A stretch of 64,000 nt of DNA from positions 309,436 to 373,435 of the forward strand of contig CBDDFN010000010.1 of the NCBI GenBank assembly GCA_965227065.1. Direction: 5' to 3'. Both the position numbers and the translations under genes were made by a program. Under the pieces are notes generated by a model. The model was not told where the DNA came from. It worked only from the letters and a program-made list of their open reading frames with translations, and ran no database searches. The stretch comes from CBDDFN01 sp965227065. GTDB lineage: Bacteria; Pseudomonadota; Alphaproteobacteria; SPJN01. Positions 53,695 through 63,085 of this stretch are shown here, one piece after another (positions within the stretch are counted from its first letter, which is position 1; the number at the start of each line of letters is the position of its first letter).

Positions 53695-55198
53695 CTAGAA
53701 GTGCAGCGACAGCGCGCCGGAGCCGAATACACCGATTGTGTCGCGGCCCACACCTGACGCACCACCCGACAGCTGGAGCGATCCGGCCTGGCCGAGCCGG
53801 ACCTTGAAGCCGCCTTCAAAGCGCCCCGACAGTTTGGATTCATCCAGTGTTGCACCGCTGGTGGTCGTCACCCCTTCAAAGCTTTGCGAGTAAAGCTCGC
53901 CCGCCAGATCAACAAAGGCGCCCAGAGCGGCATCTTTGGGCTCGAGCGCGAGCTTGATGCCCGCCGATCCGAAGCCTTCGGTGTTGGCGCTTTTGGGGAT
54001 GGGGGTCAAAAGCGTGTCGGTGTAGCCCTCCCGCACATTGCGCGCGATCGAGGCCGACAGGCGCGGATTGATGACCAACGCGCCCTCGCGCCACAATCCG
54101 CTGACCATGCCCGAAAACACGAAGCGGTGGACATCGGCGCTGCCGGAAGCACCAAGGCTTTCAATGTCAACCTCGCCCCCTTCGCCATAGCCCATCGCAA
54201 TCAGCGTGATGTGGTCCGACAAAGCACCTTTGACATAAGCGCCGCCGCCGAAGCGATGTTCTTCCAGCTCGACCCCCAGCGGGTCGGCCTCGACATCGGC
54301 ATGACGGAACGACCCAAATGCGCCAATCGACAGGCGGTTGGTGAGTTTGTAGCCCGCACCGATCCGGCCATGCCACATGGGGCCATCCAGTCCGGCATCA
54401 TCGCCGTGAAGCGCGGTGAACCGCACCGTCATCCACAGATGAACCGGAAGCTCAGAGCCCTGGCCATTGCTGGCATTGAGCGTGCTGACCGACAAGTCAA
54501 TGCCTTGCCCGGCTTGGGCAAGATTGACGCTGACGGGACCTGCCCGCAGCCCTGCAATTTCGAGAATCACATCGGGAATGGCGGCCAGTTCCCAGATGGG
54601 GGAGCCCGCTGAATCAAGCGATGCCAGGATGGCGTCGACACGGGCCGCGATCAGGCGGGCGCGCAGCTTTTTACCGATTTCAACCGGATCATCATCGCCG
54701 GGCTCGTCAGGATCGTCAGGCGTGTCGGGATCATCGGGATCATCAGGCGTATCGGGGTCATCATCGCCATCATCATCCGGGCCCGTCGAATTGGGTGTGC
54801 ATTGGCTGCGGAACACGGCCTGATCGGTGGATGCGCGGCCGGTGATTTCAAATTGCAGATTGCCGGTGGCGCTGGCGGTTTCACTCAACCCGTCACAGGC
54901 AAGCCCGGTGCACAGGCTGGTGCGGCCACCGCCCTGTTCAATCCGTTTTGACCTCAAGCGATTGAAAAGTGCCGCTTTTGATCGAAAAATCGATCACTTC
55001 ACCGGCTTCGGTCTGCCCGCCATGAATGTAGATATTGGTTCCGGTGCTGAAGAAGGTCGATTCATTGAACCGGCCATTACAGCTCATATTCGCGGCCTGT
55101 CCATGCGCCAGCATCGGAAAAGCCAGTGTGAAGACAAAGGCGACTGCGCCTCGTCCAAACCAGGTCTTGATCATTTGCACCCACGCGCGCGCTTTCAC
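53695..55198 (-). pseudogene. autotransporter-type outer-membrane protein, frameshifted
   Basis: The first 80-90 codons, from a GTG at 55198 (GAGGG upstream; ATG at 55174 also possible), encode a signal peptide AVAFVFTLAFPMLAHGQA and the start of a passenger (NMSCNGRFNES, EVIDFSIKSG). The frame then stops at 54938-54940. The next frame continues without loss (RIEQGGGRTSLCTGLACDG), through an Asp/Pro-repeat linker (DPDTPDDPDDPDTPDDP), to a beta barrel ending SGALSLHF. Removing one T from TTTT at 54946-54949 joins them. Either an indel error or an inactivating mutation. If real, only the barrel fragment without signal could be made. It is divergent from the LuxR-hydrolase gene. Confidence 0.75.
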
Positions 55199-55347
55199 GC
55201 CGCCCTCTTTCCTTGAACTCCGGCCCAGCCGGGCCCGTCTGGACCACACTAGGCAGGTGGGCAAATTTCCACATGGCCCAATTGGACTATCTGCGCTAGC
55301 TTTGTGATTTGCTATTGATCTCAAGTGCTTGGAGTCTCAAAGGGTTA

Positions 55348-57036
55348 ATGGAGCGTTTGCCAAACAGCTTCGATTCGGTGTCGGCGATTTTGGAGGCGAG
55401 CTATCGTTATGCCGCCACGCCGGAAAACCCCGATCTGCTGTTCGACCTGGCCGAAATTGTCAGCGGGGCGGGGCTTGATACGTCTGATACGACAGCCCTT
55501 GCCATGGTGGAGCGGCATTTTGAACTGGCCGCCGCATTGGCCGCCCAGATCGGCCCCGGATCGCTGGGGTCTGAGCCGGTGGCGGACGCGCTTGTGCTTC
55601 TCGATGGCCGCCGCCGTGTGAAAGCGGCCGGCGCACAGGCCCGCCGCTTGATCGACCTGGTGGCGGAGCCTGGCTCGCACGATAGCGGTCTTGTCTTGCG
55701 GGATGAGCATGTTCAGGCCCAGTTTTCTGCCGCACTGCGCCGGATTGCGTCGGGGGAGGCGTCAAACGCCACCCTGCGGTTGCGCAACCATTCGGACGAA
55801 ACAGTGTGTTTTGGCCATCTCACTCCCGACCCTGGGGACGACGGCTTCCGGCTGCATCTCATTGCGCCGGTGACCGAACTTGGGCTTGATTCAGCCATGC
55901 TGGCCGATCTGGGCATCACGCCCGCCGAATTGCGCCTTCTGGAACGGTTTCAGGATGGCCGGTCCCTGCGCGAGGCGGCAACCGATCTGGGCATTTCCTA
56001 TCACACCGCGCGTAATCATTTGCGGTCGATCTTCGACAAGTTCGGCGTCAATCGTCAGTCCGAGCTGGTGCGCTACCTGACCATGATCGCCTCGGTCGCC
56101 GCGCACACGCCTGCGGTTCCTCAGGCCCGGCCCGCGCGCTTCGGGCTTGAGGCCGCCATTGCCGTTTACCGCGCACCGCGCACCCTTGCGCTCAAGAATG
56201 GCCGCACACTCGCCTATCACAGTTACGGCCCCACTGATGGTCAGCCTATCGCTATGGTCAATGGCGCGGTGACCAGCTTTCTGATCAGCGAGCCAATGTG
56301 GAAACGCCTTTACGAGCGTGGCATTCAGCTTATTGCGCTCCACCGGCCCGGCTATGGCGGCTCAAGCGCGGTGAGTGGCCTCAATTTCGAGATCATGCGC
56401 GCCGATGGTGCCGCTTTTGCTCAAGCCATTGCAGAAGACACAGGCGCGTCCCGCATTCCGCTGATCGGCTATTCGGCATCCTCCAGTCTGGCTTTGTCGG
56501 TGGCCGAAGGGTTCGGCGGTCGGGCCGGTCCGCTGGGGCTGATTGCGCCGCGCTTTGAACTGGCGCCCGATCCGGGGGAAGGCGGGCGGTTCTCCACACG
56601 GTTCTTCCGCGATTCCATGAGTGCGCCCTGGGCGATGGAATTTGGGCTTGCTGTGTTCCGCACGCGGCTGTCGGATTTGGTGGTCGGCCGGTTTCTTGAC
56701 CGGATTTTTGAAGGCTCCCGGGTCGATCAAACCTATTTGACCGCGCATCCTGAGTTGCGCACCGTGTTGATAGAGGCGGCCAAGCTGGCCCTTGAAAGTC
56801 CCGCCCGCGTCATCTTGCAGGAAGCGCAATTGATGCGCATCGGGCGTGATCCGCATCAGCATAGTCTGACCCGGCCCTTAATTGGCTGGCATGGGGATTG
56901 CGACGGCATCAACCCGCTGGCGCAAGATGTGCCGCATTCGGTGTTTGACCGCTTTGAAGTGATTGAAGGCGGCGGGCATTTGCTGTTTGCCACCCATTTT
57001 GACCGCATCATTGATGATGTGCTGGCTGCGCTCTAA
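55348..57036 (+). CDS. LuxR-type HTH fused to an alpha/beta hydrolase
   Basis: A 562-residue two-domain protein. Residues about 1-180 are an unrecognised N-terminal region, perhaps PAS-like. A LuxR/GerE-style helix-turn-helix follows (ITPAELRLLERFQDGRSL, LGISYHTARNHLRSIFDKFG, residues about 188-245). From about 285 to the end is an alpha/beta hydrolase with nucleophile Ser 376 in GYSASSS, Asp near 517 in HGDCDGINP and His near 544 in GGGHLLF. So it may bind DNA and hydrolyse a small ligand. It faces the autotransporter gene, a likely target. The start is the ATG at 55348. No N-terminal secretion signal is present. Confidence 0.82.
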   Translation: MERLPNSFDSVSAILEASYRYAATPENPDLLFDLAEIVSGAGLDTSDTTALAMVERHFELAAALAAQIGPGSLGSEPVADALVLLDGRRRVKAAGAQARRLIDLVAEPGSHDSGLVLRDEHVQAQFSAALRRIASGEASNATLRLRNHSDETVCFGHLTPDPGDDGFRLHLIAPVTELGLDSAMLADLGITPAELRLLERFQDGRSLREAATDLGISYHTARNHLRSIFDKFGVNRQSELVRYLTMIASVAAHTPAVPQARPARFGLEAAIAVYRAPRTLALKNGRTLAYHSYGPTDGQPIAMVNGAVTSFLISEPMWKRLYERGIQLIALHRPGYGGSSAVSGLNFEIMRADGAAFAQAIAEDTGASRIPLIGYSASSSLALSVAEGFGGRAGPLGLIAPRFELAPDPGEGGRFSTRFFRDSMSAPWAMEFGLAVFRTRLSDLVVGRFLDRIFEGSRVDQTYLTAHPELRTVLIEAAKLALESPARVILQEAQLMRIGRDPHQHSLTRPLIGWHGDCDGINPLAQDVPHSVFDRFEVIEGGGHLLFATHFDRIIDDVLAAL

Positions 57037-57038
57037 AC

Positions 57039-57070
57039 AAAAAGCCCGCGCGGTTTCCCGCACGGGCTTT
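57039..57070. terminator. bidirectional terminator between hydrolase fusion and acnA
   Basis: Arms AAAGCCCGCGCGG and CCGCACGGGCTTT pair with one mismatch around TTTC. T-runs lie at both ends, so it can end transcription from either convergent gene. It is a near copy of the hairpin at 53637-53664. Confidence 0.88.
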
Positions 57071-57090
57071 CAGGTCGATCTGCAAAAAAC

Positions 57091-59793
57091 TTAGCTGGCG
57101 AGGTCGCGCAGCACGTAATGCAGGATGCCGCCATTTTGGAAATATTCCACTTCATTGGCGGTATCGATGCGGAGCAGCAGCGGAACCTTGCGGGTTGCGC
57201 CATCCTTGAAGGTGATTTCCGCTTCAACGGTCATGCGCGGCTTGATGCCACCGGCCAGGCCCTTGATGGTGACGGTTTCCGATCCATCGAGACCCAGCGT
57301 CTTGCGGTTGGTGCCTTCTTCAAACTGAAGTGGCAGCACGCCCATACCAACCAGATTTGAGCGGTGAATCCGCTCAAAGCTTTCGGTGATGACCGCCTTG
57401 ACGCCCAGCAGATTGGTGCCTTTGGCCGCCCAGTCACGGCTGGATCCGGTGCCGTATTCCTTCCCGGCAATGACCACCAGCGGCGTGCCTTCAGCCTGAT
57501 ATTTCATGGCTGCGTCATAGATCGGCATTTGCGCGCCATCGGGATGATGGACGGTTACGCCGCCTTCGACGCCGGGCACCATTTCGTTCTTGATGCGGAT
57601 ATTGGCAAAGGTGCCGCGCATCATGACTTCATGGTTGCCCCGGCGCGAGCCATAGGAGTTAAAGTCAGCTTGCGCGACTTTGTTGGCCTTGAGATACACG
57701 CCGGCGGGGCTGTCGGGTTTGATCGCACCGGCCGGTGAAATATGGTCGGTTGTGATCGAGTCGCCCAGCAGCGCCAGAACACGCGCGCCTTCAAGATCGG
57801 AGAAGCCGCCAACCTCATGGCCCATGCCTTTGAAGTAAGGCGGTTCCTGAACATAGGTCGACTTGGTGTTCCACGCATAGGTTTCCGAAGGCTCGGCCTT
57901 GATCTTCTTCCACTGGCGGTCGCCGCCGAAGACGTCGGCATAGCGTTCGCGGAAGGCTTTCGCGGTCACGGTTTTGCGCACAAGCTTGGTGATCTCGGCA
58001 TTGCTCGGCCAGATGTCGGCGAGCATGACGGGATTGCCTTTCTTGTCAGTGCCGATCGGCTCATTGGCCAGATCGATACGGACGGTTCCGGCAAGCGCGA
58101 AGGCGACCACGAGCGGCGGTGAGGCGAGATAGTTCGCGCGCACCTGCTGGTTGACCCGGCCTTCAAAGTTCCGGTTGCCCGACAGGACCGAGGCGAGCGC
58201 GATATTCTCGTCCGCGACGGTCTTGGAAATTGCTTCAGGCAGCGGGCCGGAGTTGCCGATACAGGTCGTGCAGCCATAGCCGACAATGTTAAAGCCGAGC
58301 TTATTGAGATCCTTCTGGAGCTCAGCGGCTTTGAGATAGTCGGTCACAACCTGCGAGCCCGGGGCAAGCGAGGTTTTCACCCACGGCTTGACCTTAAGCC
58401 CCTTGGCGACCGCGTTGCGCGCCAGAAGACCCGCGGCAATCAGCACATTGGGGTTTGAGGTGTTGGTGCACGAGGTGATCGAGGCAATGGCCACATCGCC
58501 ATGGCCGAGATCATGTTTGGTGCCCGCGACCGGAACGCGGCGGTCGGCCTCGTCACCCAGGCCATACTCATTGGCCAGCGCATCGAGGAAGTTCTCGCGC
58601 ACATGAGGCAGTTCCACACGGTCTTGCGGACGCTTGGGACCGGCAAGGGAGGGAACGACCGAGCCGATATCCAGCTCAAGCGTGTCGGTGAAGATCGGCT
58701 CAGGCGAGCGTTTGGTGCGCCACATGCCCTGGGCCTTGGCGTATTTCTCAACCAGATCGACGACCGATTTTTTGCGGCCCGTCGATTTCAGATAGTTCAG
58801 CGTTTCTTCATCAACCGGGAAGAAGCCGCAGGTCGCGCCATATTCGGGCGCCATATTGGCGATGGTAGCGCGGTCGGCGAGCGACAGCTCATCCAGGCCC
58901 GGACCGTAAAACTCGACGAATTTGCCGACCACGCCTTTGGCGCGCAGCATTTGCGTCACGGTCAGAACAAGGTCAGTGGCGGTCATGCCGTCCTTGAGCT
59001 TGCCGGTCAGTTTGAAACCGATCACTTCGGGGATCAGCATCGAAATGGGTTGGCCGAGCATGGCTGCTTCGGCTTCAATGCCGCCCACACCCCAGCCCAG
59101 CACGGCAAGGCCATTGACCATTGTGGTGTGGCTGTCGGTGCCGACCAGCGTGTCGGGATAGGCGACTTCGATGCGCTTGCCTTTTTCGTCCTTGGCTTTC
59201 GAGGTCCAGACGGTTTTGGCGAGATATTCAAGGTTCACCTGGTGGCAGATGCCGGTTCCGGGAGGAACGACGCGGAAATTATCAAAGGCTTTCGAACCCC
59301 AGCGCAGGAACTCGTAGCGCTCCAGATTGCGCTCATATTCCAGCGCGACATTTTCTTTCAGCGCCGACTGGGTGCCGAATTTGTCGATCATGACCGAGTG
59401 GTCGATGACGAGATCAACCGGAGCAAGCGGGTTGATCTTCTTGGCATCGCCGCCCAGATCGGTCATCGCGCCGCGCATGGCCGCCAGATCCACAACGGCG
59501 GGAACGCCGGTGAAATCCTGCATCAGCACGCGGGCGGGCCGGTAAGCAATTTCGCGCGGGTTTTTCTTGCGCTTGGCCCAGGTGGCGAACGCCTTGATGT
59601 CCTGGGTCTTGACGGTCTTGCCGTCTTCAAAGCGCAGCATGTTTTCGAGCAGCACCTTGAGCGAGTTGGGCAGGCGAGAGAAGTCGGTATCGAGCGCCTT
59701 CTCAGCCTTCTTGATCGAATAAAAAGTGTAGGATTTCGCGCCGACTTTGAAAGTCGACTTGGTCTTGAGCGTATCTTGACCGAGTGTCGTCAT
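57091..59793 (-). CDS. acnA: aconitate hydratase A
   Basis: A 900-residue aconitase of the AcnA/IRP type that converts citrate to isocitrate in the TCA cycle. The [4Fe-4S] cysteines are in ITSCTNTSNP (one) and GYGCTTCIGNSGPL (two), and the domain-4 motif YGTGSSRDWAAKGTNLLGVKAV carries the substrate-binding Ser and Arg. ALGEDTL-like N-terminus and the 900-aa length match AcnA. I use the ATG at 59793 rather than the longer frame to 59889. The neighbourhood with ccmABC is common in alphaproteobacteria. Confidence 0.96.
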   Translation of the reverse strand: MTTLGQDTLKTKSTFKVGAKSYTFYSIKKAEKALDTDFSRLPNSLKVLLENMLRFEDGKTVKTQDIKAFATWAKRKKNPREIAYRPARVLMQDFTGVPAVVDLAAMRGAMTDLGGDAKKINPLAPVDLVIDHSVMIDKFGTQSALKENVALEYERNLERYEFLRWGSKAFDNFRVVPPGTGICHQVNLEYLAKTVWTSKAKDEKGKRIEVAYPDTLVGTDSHTTMVNGLAVLGWGVGGIEAEAAMLGQPISMLIPEVIGFKLTGKLKDGMTATDLVLTVTQMLRAKGVVGKFVEFYGPGLDELSLADRATIANMAPEYGATCGFFPVDEETLNYLKSTGRKKSVVDLVEKYAKAQGMWRTKRSPEPIFTDTLELDIGSVVPSLAGPKRPQDRVELPHVRENFLDALANEYGLGDEADRRVPVAGTKHDLGHGDVAIASITSCTNTSNPNVLIAAGLLARNAVAKGLKVKPWVKTSLAPGSQVVTDYLKAAELQKDLNKLGFNIVGYGCTTCIGNSGPLPEAISKTVADENIALASVLSGNRNFEGRVNQQVRANYLASPPLVVAFALAGTVRIDLANEPIGTDKKGNPVMLADIWPSNAEITKLVRKTVTAKAFRERYADVFGGDRQWKKIKAEPSETYAWNTKSTYVQEPPYFKGMGHEVGGFSDLEGARVLALLGDSITTDHISPAGAIKPDSPAGVYLKANKVAQADFNSYGSRRGNHEVMMRGTFANIRIKNEMVPGVEGGVTVHHPDGAQMPIYDAAMKYQAEGTPLVVIAGKEYGTGSSRDWAAKGTNLLGVKAVITESFERIHRSNLVGMGVLPLQFEEGTNRKTLGLDGSETVTIKGLAGGIKPRMTVEAEITFKDGATRKVPLLLRIDTANEVEYFQNGGILHYVLRDLAS

Positions 59794-60059
59794 GAGAATC
59801 AGTCCTCTGGTTTGCCGGTTCGGGCAGGTCGTTGAACACAGCAGTCCGGGGATCGAGGAGTGCCTGCGGATGGCCCCGTGCTTTTTCAATGGGCCCGGTC
59901 AAGCTTGCGAACTTACTGCCATGCGTTGCCCCCCTCTTGGGCAATCTTTGCGGACACACACGGCAACCGGGACGAATTGCGTGGACGTTATACTCTTGCT
60001 CGCTTGCCATTGCCAAGCAGAACCCCCATTCTCTGGGCCGTTTTTTAGACGAAAGGCGC

Positions 60060-60870
60060 ATGCAAATGGACGCAGTACGCACGGACAAGCGCGGCGAGGT
60101 CACGATTGTGACGCTCGATCGGGCGCATGCCAAAAACGCGGTCGATGGTCCGACCGCCCGCGCGCTCGCTGATGCGTTCACACAATTTGACCGTGATGAC
60201 AGCGCCAAAGTTGCGATCTTTCACGGCGCGAACGGCACGTTTTGTGCCGGTGCCGATTTGAAAGCCGTGTCGGGCGCGGGCGAAATGAACCCGGTGACCA
60301 CGCCCACAAGCGGGATGGATTTCGACCGCTACGATACCGGCCCGATGGGCCCCTCCCGCTTTGTGTTGTCCAAACCCGTGATCGGCGCGATTTCGGGCTA
60401 TGCGGGTGGCAGGCGGGCTGGAACTTGCTCTGTGGTGTGATCTGCGCGTGGTCGAAGAAGACGCCATCTTTGGGGTGTTCTGCCGCCGCTGGGGCGTGCC
60501 GCTGATTGATGGCGGCACGGTGCGCCTGCCGCGCCTGATCGGCCATAGCCGTGCGATGGATATGATTTTGACCGGCCGGGCGGTCACGGCGCAAGAGGCG
60601 CTCAGCTTCGGGCTTGCCAACCGGGTGGTGGACAAAGGCGACGCGCTCAAAGCTGCGTTGGAGCTTGCCCAACAGATCAGCCAGTTCCCGCAAATCTGCA
60701 TGCGCCATGACCGCATGTCGGCGATTGAACAATGGGACCTGTCTTATGAACAGGCCATGCTGAATGAAACCAATCATGGTTGGAATGCGCTGAAAGCCGG
60801 GGAGGCGCGCGAAGGCGCAACCCGCTTTGCAGGCGGCAAGGGGCGCGGCGGAAGCTTCGACAATCTGTGA
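60060..60870 (+). pseudogene. enoyl-CoA hydratase family protein, frameshifted
   Basis: A crotonase-fold gene. The first frame encodes DAVRTDKRGEVTIVTLDRAHAKNAVDG and GANGTFCAGADLKAVSG, up to KPVIGAISGYAG, then runs to a stop at 60440. The second frame carries VAGGLELALWCDLRVVEEDAIFGVFC and the rest to 60870. The normal family reading GYAVAGGLELA returns if one G is removed from the GGG run at 60404-60406. The full product would be about 269 residues. The ATG at 60066 is also possible and better spaced from AAAGG. Either an assembly indel or a fresh null mutation. Confidence 0.8.
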
Positions 60871-60897
60871 TGGTCGTGATGGTTGATCTTATCCCCG

Positions 60898-61046
60898 CGT
60901 CATTCCGGTTTTCGGACGGCAAATTTGTTTGCCGGACGGAATACCGGAATCTGGTGATGTGGCTTTTCCACGGATCGGGGCCGGGCCGCAGTCCGCTTGG
61001 TGCCATCAGATTCCGGGCAAGGCCGTGCGGCCTTCCCGGAATGACG
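60898..61046. repeat. nested hairpin repeat element in front of ccmA
   Basis: The outer arms CGTCATTCCGG (60898-60908) and CCGGAATGACG (61036-61046) are exact inverted repeats. Inside, CCGGAATCTGGTGATG (60944-60959) is matched by CCATCAGATTCCGG (61003-61016). Each half also folds alone: 60902-60950 with core CGGCAAA/TTTGCCG, and 61011-61041 with TTCCGGG and AAGGCC/GGCCTT arms. The element ends 14 bp before the ccmA start. It belongs to the CGTCATTCCGG-type palindromic repeats of alphaproteobacteria. An effect on ccm expression is possible. Confidence 0.85.
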
Positions 61047-61060
61047 AAGATGGATGGGCC

Positions 61061-61678
61061 ATGACAAAGCTCAGCAACACCACCCTCACCGTCACGGGGC
61101 TTGGTGTCCTGCGCGGCGACCGGCCTGTTCTGTCGGGCGCGAGTTTCACGCTGGCGCCGGGCGGCGCGCTATTACTGACCGGCCCCAACGGGTCGGGTAA
61201 AACCACCTTGTTGATGACGCTGGCCGGGCTGTTGCCCCATCAGGCGGGAACAATTGCCTATGGGGATGGGGCGCTTGAGGAAGCGGTTGGCCTGTCAACG
61301 CATCTGGACGGTCTCAAGCCCGGTTTGAGTGTGCGGGACAATCTGGGTTTCTGGGCGGCTTATGCGGGTGATCCCGCGCGCATCGCATCCGCCCTGGAAA
61401 CACTCAACCTCACCGCCCTGGCTGATCTGCCCACCGGTATGCTGTCGCAAGGCCAGAAACGGCGCACCGCGCTTGGACGGTTGCTGGTCTGTCCCCGTGC
61501 GGTGTGGCTGCTGGATGAGCCGTCCGTATCGCTCGACACACAATCGGTCGGCATTGTGACCGGCATGATTGCTCAGCACCGGGACGAAGGCGGCAGCGTG
61601 ATTGTCTCAAGTCATATCCCGCTTGGCCTGGAGGATGCGCAAAGCTTACAGCTGGGATCACCGGGAGGCGCGGCATGA
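61061..61678 (+). CDS. ccmA: cytochrome c biogenesis ATPase CcmA
   Basis: A 205-residue ABC ATPase that drives release of haem-loaded CcmE from CcmC. Walker A is GPNGSGKTT near residue 41, the signature is LSQGQKRRTALGRLL near 127, Walker B AVWLLDEPSVSLD near 148, and the switch His in VSSHIP. The short length is normal for CcmA. The ATG at 61061 is chosen over the open frame upstream, which runs through the hairpin repeat. Its stop overlaps ccmB (ATGA). Confidence 0.92.
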   Translation: MTKLSNTTLTVTGLGVLRGDRPVLSGASFTLAPGGALLLTGPNGSGKTTLLMTLAGLLPHQAGTIAYGDGALEEAVGLSTHLDGLKPGLSVRDNLGFWAAYAGDPARIASALETLNLTALADLPTGMLSQGQKRRTALGRLLVCPRAVWLLDEPSVSLDTQSVGIVTGMIAQHRDEGGSVIVSSHIPLGLEDAQSLQLGSPGGAA

Positions 61679-62331
61679 AGGGGCTGCTGGCGCTGATTAA
61701 GCGCGATGTGAAGCTTCAAACCCAGGCGGGCGGTTCGGCCTTTTTTGCCGTGCTGTTCTTTGTGCTGATTGCCTCGATTGTACCGTTCGGCATTGGTCCG
61801 GACCCCAAGGCCCTGTCACTGATTGCGCCGGGGATTGTGTGGATTGCCGCGCTCTTATCGGTTTTGCTGACGCTTGACCGGGTGTTTCAGGCCGATTTTG
61901 ATGATGGCAGCCTCAATCAGCTGGTCACGCTGGGGCCCGCGCTTGAGCTGATCGCCTTTTCCAAGGGGCTCGCGCACTTTCTTGTGACGGGTCTGCCGCT
62001 CTGTGTCGCAGCGCCGCTGGTCGGTGTGATGCTTAATTTACCCGCCGAGAGCTTTGAACGCTTGATTGTGTCGGTCCTGCTTGGCACACCAGCGCTCAGT
62101 TTCATTGGTCTGATCGGGGCCGGTTTGATCGTGGGGGTCAGGCGGGCCGGCCTTTTGGTCAGCCTTCTGGTCCTGCCGCTTTATGTTCCGGTGCTGATTT
62201 TCGGCACCGTTGCGGTCACCGGCGGCGCAGACAGTGCGGCAGCTTTGCTGTTGCTGGCTCTGATCAGCGCGGGCGCGCTAGTGCTCGCACCATTTGCAGC
62301 GGCCGCATCCGTGCGGCTTTATCTGGGCTGA
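61675..62331 (+). CDS. ccmB: haem exporter permease CcmB
   Basis: A 218-residue inner-membrane protein with six hydrophobic helices, the transmembrane partner of CcmA. The N-terminal GLLALIKRDVKLQTQAGG and the phrase LLSVLLTLDRVFQADFDDGSL (in parts) are typical of CcmB. The 4-bp overlap with ccmA and the short gap to ccmC fit a single operon. Confidence 0.93.
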   Translation: MKGLLALIKRDVKLQTQAGGSAFFAVLFFVLIASIVPFGIGPDPKALSLIAPGIVWIAALLSVLLTLDRVFQADFDDGSLNQLVTLGPALELIAFSKGLAHFLVTGLPLCVAAPLVGVMLNLPAESFERLIVSVLLGTPALSFIGLIGAGLIVGVRRAGLLVSLLVLPLYVPVLIFGTVAVTGGADSAAALLLLALISAGALVLAPFAAAASVRLYLG

Positions 62332-62362
62332 GAACAGCTTAGAGAAAAAGAAGGGAGGTCCG

Positions 62363-63085
62363 ATGCAGCGTTTTGCCAATCCACGGCTGTTCCTTTCCAT
62401 GTCCGGGGCGGTTTTGCCCTGGCTCAAGCCTGCAACGCTGATCGCTTTTCTGGCCGGACTTTATTTGAGCCTGGTGGTGGCCCCGGCCGATTATCAGCAG
62501 GGCGACACGGTGCGCATCATGTTCTTTCATGTGCCGGTCGCCTCGCTGTCGATGGCGATTTATGCGTCCATGGCGGGCGCAAGCCTCGTGGCGTGGATCT
62601 GGGGACACCGGGTGGCGGACCTGTTTGCCAAGGCGGCTGCGCCCATCGGATTGCTCTATACCGGCCTTGCGCTTTTTTCCGGCGCCTTTTGGGGCAAGCC
62701 CATGTGGGGCACCTGGTGGGTGTGGGACGCGCGGATCACGTCTGAGACGGTGCTGTTTTTTCTGTATCTCGGCTATATCGCGGTCTGGGACATGATGGAT
62801 GATCCCGCGCGTGCAGCCAAAGCCGCCCGCATCGTCGCCCTTGTCGGCGCGGTCAATCTGCCGATCATCAAATTCTCGGTCGATTGGTGGACGACGTTGC
62901 ACCAGCCTGCGAGCCTGATGAAGCTTGATGGCCCCTCGATCCATGCTTCCATGCTGTGGCCGTTGGGCGTCATGTGGCTGGCCTTTGGATTGTTTTTTAT
63001 CACCGTCGCGCTGATCCGCACGCGCACTGAAATCTTCCGTCTCAAGGCCCATATGCGGGCGATGAGGCTGGTGGAGGCGTCATGA
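62363..63085 (+). CDS. ccmC: haem lyase component CcmC
   Basis: A 240-residue six-helix membrane protein that loads haem onto CcmE. The tryptophan-rich periplasmic motif WGTWWVWDARITSE near residue 118 binds haem, and conserved His residues flank it (MFFHVPVA near 54, WWTTLHQPAS near 177). The ATG at 62363 follows AAGGGAGG. It overlaps ccmD by 4 bp. Confidence 0.95.
   Translation: MQRFANPRLFLSMSGAVLPWLKPATLIAFLAGLYLSLVVAPADYQQGDTVRIMFFHVPVASLSMAIYASMAGASLVAWIWGHRVADLFAKAAAPIGLLYTGLALFSGAFWGKPMWGTWWVWDARITSETVLFFLYLGYIAVWDMMDDPARAAKAARIVALVGAVNLPIIKFSVDWWTTLHQPASLMKLDGPSIHASMLWPLGVMWLAFGLFFITVALIRTRTEIFRLKAHMRAMRLVEAS

Noticed and set aside
58501..59835. 444-residue plus-strand frame
   Set aside because: Antisense to acnA, with no plausible domain.
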